Below the pieces are notes generated by a model, which saw only the letters and a program-made list of their open reading frames with translations, was not told the origin of the DNA and made no database searches. Shown piece after piece: positions 24,201 through 37,089 of a DNA stretch of 64,000 nt (position 1 is its first letter; every line of letters begins with the position of its first letter). The stretch spans positions 62,001 through 126,000 of the forward strand of contig NW_026870590.1 in the NCBI RefSeq assembly GCF_963576545.1, written 5' to 3'. This stretch comes from Limanda limanda. Its lineage: Eukaryota > Chordata > Actinopteri > Pleuronectiformes > Pleuronectidae. Both the position numbers and the translations under genes were made by a program.

Positions 24201-25861
24201 ACATAGGAGAAAGAGATATTCTTGAATAACTTTTTTTGTGAAGGTCGGAGAGACTTGGAAAGTGGTTGCATCTGGACTAATTTGGGTCCTGCGGATCGAT
24301 TGGTACCATCCCCGAGCTTGTACGACCTTCGGAAGAGGTCGACCGACGAAATTCCCCCAAATCTGAGGAGATATTCTTGAATTACTTTTTTTGTGAAGGT
24401 CGGAGAGACTTGCAAGTAGGCTCTACCCCCACTAAATGGGGTTGCGCGCATCGATCGGTACCATCCTTGAGCTTCTCCGACTTTCGGAAGGGTTAGGGTT
24501 AGGGTTAGGGATGAAAGCACATAGGAGAAAGAGATATTCTTGAATAACTTTTTTTGTGAAGGTCGGAGAGACTTGCAAGTAGGCTCTACCCCCACTAAAT
24601 GGGGTAACGCGCATCGATCGGTACCATCCTTGAGCTTCTCCGACTTTCGGAAGGGTTAGGGTTAGGGTTAGGGATGAAAGCACATAGGAGAAAGAGATAT
24701 TCTTGAATAACTTTTTTTGTGAAGGTCGGAGAGACTTGCAAGTAGGCTCTGCCCCCACTAAATGGGGTAGCGCGCATCGATCGGTACCATCCTTGAGCTT
24801 CTCCGACTTTCGGAAGGGTTAGGGTTAGGGTTAGGGATGAAAGCACATAGGAGAAAGAGATATTCTTGAATAACTTTTTTTGTGAAGGTCGGAGAGACTT
24901 GGAAAGTGGTTGCATCTGGACTAATTTGGGTCCTGCGGATCGATTGGTACCATCCCCGAGCTTGTACGACCTTCGGAAGAGGTCGACCGACGAAATTCCC
25001 CCAAATCTGAGGAGATATTCTTGAATAACTTTTTTTGTGAAGGTCGGAGAGACTTGCAAGTAGGCTCTACCCCCACTAAATGGGGTTGCGCGCATCGATC
25101 GGTACCATCCTCGAGCTTCTCCGACTTTCGGAAGGGTTAGGGTTAGGGTTAGGGATGAAAGCACATAGGAGAAAGAGATATTCTTGAATAACTTTTTTTG
25201 TGAAGGTCGGAGAGACTTGCAAGTAGGCTCTACCCCCACTAAATGGGGTAGCGCGCATCGATCGGTACCATCTTTGAGCTTCTCCGACTTTCGGAAGGGT
25301 TAGGGTTAGGGTTAGGGATGAAAGCACATAGGAGAAAGAGATATTCTTGAATAACTTTTTTTGTGAAGGTCGGAGAGACTTGCAAGTAGGCTCTACCCCC
25401 ACTAAATGGGGTAGCGCGCATCGATCGGTACCATCCTTGAGCTTCTCCGACTTTCGGAAGGGTTAGGGTTAGGGTTAGGGATGAAAGCACATAGGAGAAA
25501 GAGATATTCTTGAATAACTTTTTTTGTGAAGGTCGGAGAGACTTGCAAGTAGGCTCTGCCCCCACTAAATGGGGTAGCGCGCATCGATCGGTACCATCCT
25601 TGAGCTTCTCCGACTTTCGGAAGGGTTAGGGTTAGGGTTAGGGATGAAAGCACATAGGAGAAAGAGATATTCTTGAATAACTTTTTTTGTGAAGGTCGGA
25701 GAGACTTGGAAAGTGGTTGCATCTGGACTAATTTGGGTCCTGCGGATCGATTGGTACCATCCCCGAGCTTGTACGACCTTCGGAAGAGGTCGACCGACGA
25801 AATTCCCCCAAATCTGAGGAGATATTCTTGAATAACTTTTTTTGTGAAGGTCGGAGAGACT
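21211..25861 (+). repeat. 2570-bp HOR (16-mer), one full and one nearly full copy
   Basis: Copies start at 21211 and 23781. Private variants pair at exactly 2570 bp: GAATTACTT in B near 21809/24379, GTAACGC at 22034-22040/24604-24610, CTGCCCC at 22181/24751, CCTCGAG at 22541/25111, ATCTTTGAG at 22701/25271. The match ends near 25.86 kb, where the second copy has CCTTGAG and one A fewer. Confidence 0.9.
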
Positions 25862-26187
25862 TGCAAGTAGGCTCTACCCCCACTAAATGGGGTTGCGCGC
25901 ATCGATCGGTACCATCCTTGAGCTTCTCCGACTTTCGGAAGGGTTAGGGTTAGGGTTAGGGATGAAAGCACATAGGAGAAAGAGATATTCTTGAATAACT
26001 TTTTTTGTGAAGGTCGGAGAGACTTGCAAGTAGGCTCTACTCCCACTAAATGGGGTAGCGCGCATCGATCGGTACCATCCTTGAGCTTCTCCGACTTTCG
26101 GAAGGGTTAGGGTTAGGGTTAGGGCTGAAAGCACATAGGAGAAAGAGATATTCTTGAATAACTTTTTTTGTGAAGGTCGGAGAGACT

Positions 26188-29100
26188 TGGAAAGTGGTTG
26201 CATCTGGACTAATTTGGGTCCTGCGGATCGATTGGTACCATCCCCGAGCTTGTACGACCTTCGGAAGAGGTCGACCGACGAAATTCCCCCAAATCTGAGG
26301 AGATATTCTTGAATTACTTTTTTTGTGAAGGTCGGAGAGACTTGCAAGTAGGCTCTACCCCCACTAAATGGGGTTGCGCGCATCGATCGGTACCATCCTT
26401 GAGCTTCTCCGACTTTCGGAAGGGTTAGGGTTAGGGTTAGGGATGAAAGCACATAGGAGAAAGAGATATTCTTGAATAACTTTTTTTGTGAAGGTCGGAG
26501 AGACTTGCAAGTAGGCTCTACCCCCACTAAATGTGGTAGCGCGCATCGATCGGTACCATCCTTGAGCTTCTCCGACTTTCGGAAGGGTTAGGGTTAGGGT
26601 TAGGGATGAAAGCACATAGGAGAAAGAGATATTCTTGAATAACTTTTTTTGTGAAGGTCGGAGAGACTTGCAAGTAGGCTCTACCCCCACTAAATGGGGT
26701 AGCGCGCATCGATCGGTACCATCCTTGAGCTTCTCCGACTTTCGGAAGGGTTAGGGTTAGGGATGAAAGCACATAGGAGAAAGAGATATTCTTGAATAAC
26801 TTTTTTTGTGAAGGTCGGAGAGACTTGCAAGTAGGCTCTACCCCCACTAAATGGGGTAGCGCGCATCGATCGGTACCATCCTTGAGCTTCTCCGACTTTC
26901 GGAAGGGTTAGGGTTAGGGTTAGGGATGAAAGCACATAGGAGAAAGAGATATTCTTGAATAACTTTTTTTGTGAAGGTCGGAGAGACTTGGAAAGTGGTT
27001 GCATCTGGACTAATTTGGGTCCTGCGGATCGATTGGTACCATCCCCGAGCTTGTACGACCTTCGGAAGAGGTCGACCGACGAAATTCCCCCAAATCTGAG
27101 GAGATATTCTTGAATAACTTTTTTTGTGAAGGTCGGAGAGACTTGCAAGTAGGCTCTACCCCCACTAAATGGGGTTGCGCGCATCGATCGGTACCATCCT
27201 TGAGCTTCTCCGACTTTCGGAAGGGTTAGGGTTAGGGTTAGGGATGAAAGCACATAGGAGAAAGAGATATTCTTGAATAACTTTTTTTGTGAAGGTCGGA
27301 GAGACTTGCAAGTAGGCTCTACCCCCACTAAATGTGGTAGCGCGCATCGATCGGTACCATCCTTGAGCTTCTCCGACTTTCGGAAGGGTTAGGGTTAGGG
27401 TTAGGGATGAAAGCACATAGGAGAAAGAGATATTCTTGAATAACTTTTTTTGTGAAGGTCGGAGAGACTTGCAAGTAGGCTCTACCCCCACTAAATGGGG
27501 TAGCGCGCATCGATCGGTACCATCCTTGAGCTTCTCCGACTTTCGGAAGGGTTAGGGTTAGGGATGAAAGCACATAGGAGAAAGAGATATTCTTGAATAA
27601 CTTTTTTTGTGAAGGTCGGAGAGACTTGCAAGTAGGCTCTACTCCCACTAAATGGGGTAGCGCGCATCGATCGGTACCATCCTTGAGCTTCTCCGACTTT
27701 CGGAAGGGTTAGGGTTAGGGTTAGGGATGAAAGCACATAGGAGAAAGAGATATTCTTGAATAACTTTTTTTGTGAAGGTCGGAGAGACTTGGAAAGTGGT
27801 TGCATCTGGACTAATTTGGGTCCTGCGGATCGATTGGTACCATCCCCGAGCTTGTACGACCTTCGAAAGAGGTCGACCGACGAAATTCCCCCAAATCTGA
27901 GGAGATATTCTTGAATAACTTTTTTTGTGAAGGTCGGAGAGACTTGCAAGTAGGCTCTACCCCCACTAAATGGGGTTGCGCGCATCGATCGGTACCATCC
28001 TTGAGCTTCTCCGACTTTCGGAAGGGTTAGGGTTAGGGTTAGGGATGAAAGCACATAGGAGAAAGAGATATTCTTGAATAACTTTTTTTGTGAAGGTCGG
28101 AGAGACTTGCAAGTAGGCTTTACCCCCACTAAATGGGGTAGCGCGCATCGATCGGTACCATCCTTGAGCTTCTCCGACTTTCGGAAGGGTTAGGGTTAGG
28201 GTTAGGGATGAAAGCACATAGGAGAAAGAGATATTCTTGAATAACTTTTTTTGTGAAGGTCGGAGAGACTTGGAAAGTGGTTGCATCTGGACTAATTTGT
28301 GTCCTGCGGATCGATTGGTACCATCCCCGAGCTTGTACGACCTTCGGAAGAGGTCGACCGACGAAATTCCCCCAAATCTGAGGAGATATTCTTGAATAAC
28401 TTTTTTTGTGAAGGTCGGAGAGACTTGCAAGTAGGCTCTACCCCCACTAAATGGGGTAGCGCGCATCGATCGGTACCATCCTTGAGCTTTTCCGACTTTC
28501 GGAAGGGTTAGGGTTAGGGTTAGGGATGAAAGCACATAGGAGAAAGAGATATTCTTGAATAACTTTTTTTGTGAAGGTCGGAGAGACTTGCAAGTAGGCT
28601 CTACCCCCACTAAATGGGGTAGCGCACATCGATCGGTACCATCCTTGAGCTTCTCCGACTTTCGGAAGGGTTAGGGTTAGGGTTAGGGATGAAAGCACAT
28701 AGGAGAAAGAGATATTCTTGAATAACTTTTTTTGTGAAGGTCGGAGAGACTTGCAAGTAGGCTCTACCCCCACTAAATGGGGTAGCGCGCATCGATCGGT
28801 ACCATCCTTGAGCTTCTCCGACTTTCGGAAGGGTTAGGGTTAGGGTTAGGGATGAAAGCACATAGGAGAAAGAGATATTCTTGAATAACTTTTTTTGTGA
28901 AGGTCGGAGAGACTTGGAAAGTGGTTGCATCTGGACTAATTTGGGTCCTGCGGATCGATTGGTACCATCCCCGAGCTTGTACGACCTTCGGAAGAGGTCG
29001 ACCGACGAAATTCCCCCAAATCTGAGGAGATATTCTTGAATAACTTTTTTTGTGAAGGTCGGAGAGACTTGCAAGTAGGCTCTACCCCCACTAAATGGGG

Positions 29101-32100
29101 TAGCGCGCATCGATCGGTACCATCCTTGAGCTTCTCCGACTTTCGGAAGGGTTAGGGTTAGGGTTAGGGATGAAAGCACATAGGAGAAAGAGATATTCTT
29201 GAATAACTTTTTTTGTGAAGGTCGGAGAGACTTGGAAAGTGGTTGCATCTGGACTAATTTGTGTCCTGCGGATCGATTGGTACCATCCCCGAGCTTGTAC
29301 GACCTTCGGAAGAGGTCGACCGACGAAATTCCCCCAAATCTGAGGAGATATTCTTGAATTACTTTTTTTGTGAAGGTCGGAGAGACTTGCAAGTAGGCTC
29401 TACCCCCACTAAATGGGGTTGCGCGCATCGATCGGTACCATCCTTGAGCTTCTCCGACTTTCGGAAGGGTTAGGGTTAGGGTTAGGGATGAAAGCACATA
29501 GGAGAAAGAGATATTCTTGAATAACTTTTTTTGTGAAGGTCGGAGAGACTTGCAAGTAGGCTCTACCCCCACTAAATGTGGTAGCGCGCATCGATCGGTA
29601 CCATCCTTGAGCTTCTCCGACTTTCGGAAGGGTTAGGGTTAGGGTTAGGGATGAAAGCACATAGGAGAAAGAGATATTCTTGAATAACTTTTTTTGTGAA
29701 GGTCGGAGAGACTTGCAAGTAGGCTCTACCCCCACTAAATGGGGTAGCGCGCATCGATCGGTACCATCCTTGAGCTTCTCCGACTTTCGGAAGGGTTAGG
29801 GTTAGGGATGAAAGCACATAGGAGAAAGAGATATTCTTGAATAACTTTTTTTGTGAAGGTCGGAGAGACTTGCAAGTAGGCTCTACCCCCACTAAATGGG
29901 GTAGCGCGCATCGATCGGTACCATCCTTGAGCTTCTCCGACTTTCGGAAGGGTTAGGGTTAGGGTTAGGGATGAAAGCACATAGGAGAAAGAGATATTCT
30001 TGAATAACTTTTTTTGTGAAGGTCGGAGAGACTTGGAAAGTGGTTGCATCTGGACTAATTTGGGTCCTGCGGATCGATTGGTACCATCCCCGAGCTTGTA
30101 CGACCTTCGGAAGAGGTCGACCGACGAAATTCCCCCAAATCTGAGGAGATATTCTTGAATAACTTTTTTTGTGAAGGTCGGAGAGACTTGCAAGTAGGCT
30201 CTACCCCCACTAAATGGGGTTGCGCGCATCGATCGGTACCATCCTTGAGCTTCTCCGACTTTCGGAAGGGTTAGGGTTAGGGTTAGGGATGAAAGCACAT
30301 AGGAGAAAGAGATATTCTTGAATAACTTTTTTTGTGAAGGTCGGAGAGACTTGCAAGTAGGCTCTACCCCCACTAAATGTGGTAGCGCGCATCGATCGGT
30401 ACCATCCTTGAGCTTCTCCGACTTTCGGAAGGGTTAGGGTTAGGGTTAGGGATGAAAGCACATAGGAGAAAGAGATATTCTTGAATAACTTTTTTTGTGA
30501 AGGTCGGAGAGACTTGCAAGTAGGCTCTACCCCCACTAAATGGGGTAGCGCGCATCGATCGGTACCATCCTTGAGCTTCTCCGACTTTCGGAAGGGTTAG
30601 GGTTAGGGATGAAAGCACATAGGAGAAAGAGATATTCTTGAATAACTTTTTTTGTGAAGGTCGGAGAGACTTGCAAGTAGGCTCTACTCCCACTAAATGG
30701 GGTAGCGCGCATCGATCGGTACCATCCTTGAGCTTCTCCGACTTTCGGAAGGGTTAGGGTTAGGGTTAGGGATGAAAGCACATAGGAGAAAGAGATATTC
30801 TTGAATAACTTTTTTTGTGAAGGTCGGAGAGACTTGGAAAGTGGTTGCATCTGGACTAATTTGGGTCCTGCGGATCGATTGGTACCATCCCCGAGCTTGT
30901 ACGACCTTCGAAAGAGGTCGACCGACGAAATTCCCCCAAATCTGAGGAGATATTCTTGAATAACTTTTTTTGTGAAGGTCGGAGAGACTTGCAAGTAGGC
31001 TCTACCCCCACTAAATGGGGTTGCGCGCATCGATCGGTACCATCCTTGAGCTTCTCCGACTTTCGGAAGGGTTAGGGTTAGGGTTAGGGATGAAAGCACA
31101 TAGGAGAAAGAGATATTCTTGAATAACTTTTTTTGTGAAGGTCGGAGAGACTTGCAAGTAGGCTTTACCCCCACTAAATGGGGTAGCGCGCATCGATCGG
31201 TACCATCCTTGAGCTTCTCCGACTTTCGGAAGGGTTAGGGTTAGGGTTAGGGATGAAAGCACATAGGAGAAAGAGATATTCTTGAATAACTTTTTTTGTG
31301 AAGGTCGGAGAGACTTGGAAAGTGGTTGCATCTGGACTAATTTGTGTCCTGCGGATCGATTGGTACCATCCCCGAGCTTGTACGACCTTCGGAAGAGGTC
31401 GACCGACGAAATTCCCCCAAATCTGAGGAGATATTCTTGAATAACTTTTTTTGTGAAGGTCGGAGAGACTTGCAAGTAGGCTCTACCCCCACTAAATGGG
31501 GTAGCGCGCATCGATCGGTACCATCCTTGAGCTTTTCCGACTTTCGGAAGGGTTAGGGTTAGGGTTAGGGATGAAAGCACATAGGAGAAAGAGATATTCT
31601 TGAATAACTTTTTTTGTGAAGGTCGGAGAGACTTGCAAGTAGGCTCTACCCCCACTAAATGGGGTAGCGCACATCGATCGGTACCATCCTTGAGCTTCTC
31701 CGACTTTCGGAAGGGTTAGGGTTAGGGTTAGGGATGAAAGCACATAGGAGAAAGAGATATTCTTGAATAACTTTTTTTGTGAAGGTCGGAGAGACTTGCA
31801 AGTAGGCTCTACCCCCACTAAATGGGGTAGCGCGCATCGATCGGTACCATCCTTGAGCTTCTCCGACTTTCGGAAGGGTTAGGGTTAGGGTTAGGGATGA
31901 AAGCACATAGGAGAAAGAGATATTCTTGAATAACTTTTTTTGTGAAGGTCGGAGAGACTTGGAAAGTGGTTGCATCTGGACTAATTTGGGTCCTGCGGAT
32001 CGATTGGTACCATCCCCGAGCTTGTACGACCTTCGGAAGAGGTCGACCGACGAAATTCCCCCAAATCTGAGGAGATATTCTTGAATAACTTTTTTTGTGA

Positions 32101-32277
32101 AGGTCGGAGAGACTTGCAAGTAGGCTCTACCCCCACTAAATGGGGTAGCGCGCATCGATCGGTACCATCCTTGAGCTTCTCCGACTTTCGGAAGGGTTAG
32201 GGTTAGGGTTAGGGATGAAAGCACATAGGAGAAAGAGATATTCTTGAATAACTTTTTTTGTGAAGGTCGGAGAGACT
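26188..32277 (+). repeat. 3045-bp HOR (19-mer), two tandem copies
   Basis: Copies at 26188-29232 and 29233-32277 have identical monomer order (14 A, 5 B, two short A). Matching variants at exactly 3045 bp include GAATTACTT near 26314/29359, AAATGTGG at 26534/29579 and 27335/30380, CTACTCCC near 27642/30687, GGCTTTACC at 28116/31161 and TTTGTGTCC at 28300/31345. An inner 801-bp unit (AAA-short A-B pattern) is itself doubled in each copy. Confidence 0.92.
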
Positions 32278-35200
32278 TGGAAAGTGGTTGCATCTGGACT
32301 AATTTGTGTCCTGCGGATCGATTGGTACCATCCCCGAGCTTGTACGACCTTCGGAAGAGGTCGACCGACGAAATTCCCCCAAATCTGAGGAGATATTCTT
32401 GAATAACTTTTTTTGTGAAGGTCGGAGAGACTTGCAAGTAGGCTCTACCCCCACTAAATGGGGTAGCGCGCATCGATCGGTACCATCCTTGAGCTTTTCC
32501 GACTTTCGGAAGGATTAGGGTTAGGGTTAGGGATGAAAGCACATAGGAGAAAGAGATATTCTTGAATAACTTTTTTTGTGAAGGTCGGAGAGACTTGCAA
32601 GTAGGCTCTACCCCCACTAAATGGGGTAGCGCGCATCGATCGGTACCATCCTTGAGCTTCTCCGACTTTCGGAAGGGTTAGGGTTAGGGTTAGGGATGAA
32701 AGCACATAGGAGAAAGAGATATTCTTGAATAACTTTTTTTGTGAAGGTCGGAGAGACTTGCAAGTAGGCTCTACCCCCACTAAATGGGGTAGCGCGCATC
32801 GATCGGTACCATCCTTGAGCTTCTCCGACTTTCGGAAGGGTTAGGGTTAGGGTTAGGGATGAAAGCACATAGGAGAAAGAGATATTCTTGAATAACTTTT
32901 TTTGTGAAGGTCGGAGAGACTTGGAAAGTGGTTGCATCTGGACTAATTTGGGTCCTGCAGATCGATTGGTACCATCCCCGAGCTTGTACGACCTTCGGAA
33001 GAGGTCGACCGACGAAATTCCCCCAAATCTGAGGAGATATTCTTGAATAACTTTTTTTGTGAAGGTCGGAGAGACTTGCAAGTAGGCTCTACCCCCACTA
33101 AATGGGGTTGCGCGCATCGATCGGTACCATCCTTGAGCTTCTCCGACTTTCGGAAGGGTTAGGGTTAGGGTTAGGGATGAAAGCACATAGGAGAAAGAGA
33201 TATTCTTGAATAACTTTTTTTGTGAAGGTCGGAGAGACTTGCAAGTAGGCTCTACCCCCACTAAATGGGGTAGCGCGCATCGATCGGTACCATCCTTGAG
33301 CTTCTCCGACTTTCGGAAGGGTTAGGGTTAGGGTTAGGGATGAAAGCACATAGGAGAAAGAGATATTCTTGAATAACTTTTTTTGTGAAGGTCGGAGAGA
33401 CTTGGAAAGTGGTTGCATCTGGACTAATTTGTGTCCTGCGGATCGATTGGTACCATCCCCGAGCTTGTACGACCTTCGGAAGAGGTCGACCGACGAAATT
33501 CCCCCAAATCTGAGGAGATATTCTTGAATAACTTTTTTTGTGAAGGTCGGAGAGACTTGCAAGTAGGCTCTACCCCCACTAAATGGGGTAGCGCGCATCG
33601 ATCGGTACCATCCTTGAGCTTTTCCGACTTTCGGAAGGGTTAGGGTTAGGGTTAGGGATGAAAGCACATAGGAGAAAGAGATATTCTTGAATAACTTTTT
33701 TTGTGAAGGTCGGAGAGACTTGCAAGTAGGCTCTACCCCCACTAAATGGGGTAGCGCGCATCGATCGGTACCATCCTTGAGCTTCTCCGACTTTCGGAAG
33801 GGTTAGGGTTAGGGTTAGGGATGAAAGCACATAGGAGAAAGAGATATTCTTGAATAACTTTTTTTGTGAAGGTCGGAGAGACTTGCAAGTAGGCTCTACC
33901 CCCACTAAATGGGGTAGCGCGCATCGATCGGTACCATCCTTGAGCTTCTCCGACTTTCGGAAGGGTTAGGGTTAGGGTTAGGGATGAAAGCACATAGGAG
34001 AAAGAGATATTCTTGAATAACTTTTTTTGTGAAGGTCGGAGAGACTTGGAAAGTGGTTGCATCTGGACTAATTTGGGTCCTGCGGATCGATTGGTACCAT
34101 CCCCGAGCTTGTACGACCTTCGGAAGAGGTCGACCGACGAAATTCCCCCAAATCTGAGGAGATATTCTTGAATAACTTTTTTTGTGAAGGTCGGAGAGAC
34201 TTGCAAGTAGGCTCTACCCCCACTAAATGGGGTAGCGCGCATCGATCGGTACCATCCTTGAGCTTCTCCGACTTTCGGAAGGGTTAGGGTTAGGGTTAGG
34301 GATGAAAGCACATAGGAGAAAGAGATATTCTTGAATAACTTTTTTTGTGAAGGTCGGAGAGACTTGGAAAGTGGTTGCATCTGGACTAATTTGTGTCCTG
34401 CGGATCGATTGGTACCATCCCCGAGCTTGTACGACCTTCGGAAGAGGTCGACCGACGAAATTCCCCCAAATCTGAGGAGATATTCTTGAATAACTTTTTT
34501 TGTGAAGGTCGGAGAGACTTGCAAGTAGGCTCTACCCCCACTAAATGGGGTAGCGCGCATCGATCGGTACCATCCTTGAGCTTTTCCGACTTTCGGAAGG
34601 ATTAGGGTTAGGGTTAGGGATGAAAGCACATAGGAGAAAGAGATATTCTTGAATAACTTTTTTTGTGAAGGTCGGAGAGACTTGCAAGTAGGCTCTACCC
34701 CCACTAAATGGGGTAGCGCGCATCGATCGGTACCATCCTTGAGCTTCTCCGACTTTCGGAAGGGTTAGGGTTAGGGTTAGGGATGAAAGCACATAGGAGA
34801 AAGAGATATTCTTGAATAACTTTTTTTGTGAAGGTCGGAGAGACTTGCAAGTAGGCTCTACACCCACTAAATGGGGTAGCGCGCATCGATCGGTACCATC
34901 CTTGAGCTTCTCCGACTTTCGGAAGGGTTAGGGTTAGGGTTAGGGATGAAAGCACATAGGAGAAAGAGATATTCTTGAATAACTTTTTTTGTGAAGGTCG
35001 GAGAGACTTGGAAAGTGGTTGCATCTGGACTAATTTGGGTCCTGCGGATCGATTGGTACCATCCCCGAGCTTGTACGACCTTCGGAAGAGGTCGACCGAC
35101 GAAATTCCCCCAAATCTGAGGAGATATTCTTGAATAACTTTTTTTGTGAAGGTCGGAGAGACTTGCAAGTAGGCTCTACCCCCACTAAATGGGGTAGCGC

Positions 35201-36445
35201 GCATCGATCGGTACCATCCTTGAGCTTCTCCGACTTTCGGAAGGGTTAGGGTTAGGGTTAGGGATGAAAGCACATAGGAGAAAGAGATATTCTTGAATAA
35301 CTTTTTTTGTGAAGGTCGGAGAGACTTGCAAGTAGGCTCTACCCCCACTAAATGGGGTAGCGCGCATCGATCGGTACCATCCTTGAGCTTCTCCGACTTT
35401 CGGAAGGGTTAGGGTTAGGGTTAGGGATGAAAGCACATAGGAGAAAGAGATATTCTTGAATAACTTTTTTTGTGAAGGTCGGAGAGACTTGGAAAGTGGT
35501 TGCATCTGGACTAATTTGTGTCCTGCGGATCGATTGGTACCATCCCCGAGCTTGTACGACCTTCGGAAGAGGTCGACCGACGAAATTCCCCCAAATCTGA
35601 GGAGATATTCTTGAATAACTTTTTTTGTGAAGGTCGGAGAGACTTGCAAGTAGGCTCTACCCCCACTAAATGGGGTAGCGCGCATCGATTGGTACCATCC
35701 TTGAGCTTCTCCGACTTTCGGAAGGGTTAGGGTTAGGGTTAGGGATGAAAGCACATAGGAGAAAGAGATATTCTTGAATAACTTTTTTTGTGAAGGTCGG
35801 AGAGACTTGCAAGTAGGCTCTACCCCCACTAAATGGGGTAGCGCGCATCGATCGGTACCATCCTTGAGCTTCTCCGACTTTCGGAAGGGTTAGGGTTAGG
35901 GATGAAAGCACATAGGAGAAAGAGATATTCTTGAATAACTTTTTTTGTGAAGGTCGGAGAGACTTGCAAGTAGGCTCTACCCCCACTAAATGGGGTAGCG
36001 CGCATCGATCGGTACCATCCTTGAGCTTCTCCGACTTTCGGAAGGGTTAGGGTTAGGGTTAGGGATGAAAGCACATAGGAGAAAGAGATATTCTTGAATA
36101 ACTTTTTTTGTGAAGGTCGGAGAGACTTGGAAAGTGGTTGCATCTGGACTAATTTGGGTCCTGCGGATCGATTGGTACCATCACCGAGCTTGTACGACCT
36201 TCGGAAGAGGTCGACCGACGAAATTCCCCCAAATCTGAGGAGATGTTCTTGAATAACTTTTTTTGTGAAGGTCGGAGAGACTTGCAAGTAGGCTCTACCC
36301 CCACTAAATGGGGTAGCGCGCATCGATCGGTACCATCCTTGAGCTTCTCCGACTTTCGGAAGGGTTAGGGTTAGGGTTAGGGATGAAAGCACATAGGAGA
36401 AAGAGATATTCTTGAATAACTTTTTTTGTGAAGGTCGGAGAGACT
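32278..36445 (+). repeat. 2087-bp HOR (13-mer), two tandem copies
   Basis: Copies at 32278-34364 and 34365-36445 (2081 bp, one short A). Both have the GGATTAGGG change that breaks the first G run (32514/34601), TTTGTGTCC Bs (32307/34394 and 33432/35519) and GAGCTTTTCC (about 32495/34582). Confidence 0.9.
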
Positions 36446-37089
36446 TGGAAAGTGGTTGCATCTGGACTAATTTGGGTCCTGCGGATCGATTGGTACCATC
36501 CCCGAGCTTGTACGACCTTCGGAAGAGGGAGACCGACGAAATTCCCCCAAATCTGAGGAGATATTCTTGAATAACTTTTTTTGTGAAGGTCGGAGAGACT
36601 TGCAAGTAGGCTCTACCCCCACTAAATGGGGTAGCGCGCATCGATCGGTACCATCCTTGAGCTTTTCCGACTTTCGGAAGGGTTAGGGTTAGGGTTAGGG
36701 ATGAAAGCACATAGGAGAAAGAGATATTCTTGAATAACTTTTTTTGTGAAGGTCGGAGAGACTTGCAAGTAGGCTCTACCCCCACTAAATGGGGTAGCGC
36801 GCATCGATCGGTACCATCCTTGAGCTTCTCCGACTTTCGGAAGGGTTAGGGTTAGGGTTAGGGATGAAAGCACATAGGAGAAAGAGATATTCTTGAATAA
36901 CTTTTTTTGTGAAGGTCGGAGAGACTTGCAAGTAGGCTCTACCCCCACTAAATGGGGTAGCGCGCATCGATCGGTACCATCCTTGAGCTTCTCCGACTTT
37001 CGGAAGGGTTAGGGTTAGGGTTAGGGATGAAAGCACATAGGAGAAAGAGATATTCTTGAATAACTTTTTTTGTGAAGGTCGGAGAGACT

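Larger units (their letters stand above)
9668..26187 (+). repeat. Array region 2: 12- to 16-mer HORs with CTGCCCC subtype
   Basis: B monomers start at 9668, 10149, 10624, 11105, 11585, 12392, 13030, 13511, 14318, 14793, 15274, 15755, 16562, 17036, 17680, 18324, 18805, 19279, 20086, 20567, 21211, 21686, 22330, 23137, 23781, 24256, 24900 and 25707. A counts after each: 2,2,2,2,4,3,2,4,2,2,2,4,2,3,3,2,2,4,2,3,2,3,4,3,2,3,4,2. Six Bs (12392, 14318, 16562, 18805, 21211, 23781) end in GGTCTG and each is followed by a short A. These tags are spaced 1926, 2244, 2243, 2406 and 2570 bp, that is 12, 14, 14, 15 and 16 monomers. CTGCCCC A copies and GAATTACTT B copies are concentrated here. The B at 11105 lacks one base after its T run. 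Confidence 0.8.
26188..37089 (+). repeat. Array region 3: 19-mer and 13-mer HORs
   Basis: B monomers start at 26188, 26989, 27790, 28271, 28915, 29233, 30034, 30835, 31316, 31960, 32278, 32922, 33403, 34047, 34365, 35009, 35490, 36128 and 36446. A counts: 4,4,2,3,1 / 4,4,2,3,1 / 3,2,3,1 / 3,2,3,1 / 3. B copies with TTTGTGTCC are confined to this region. The 13-mer looks like the 19-mer after loss of the first B and five A, so the two are stages of one lineage. Confidence 0.85.
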
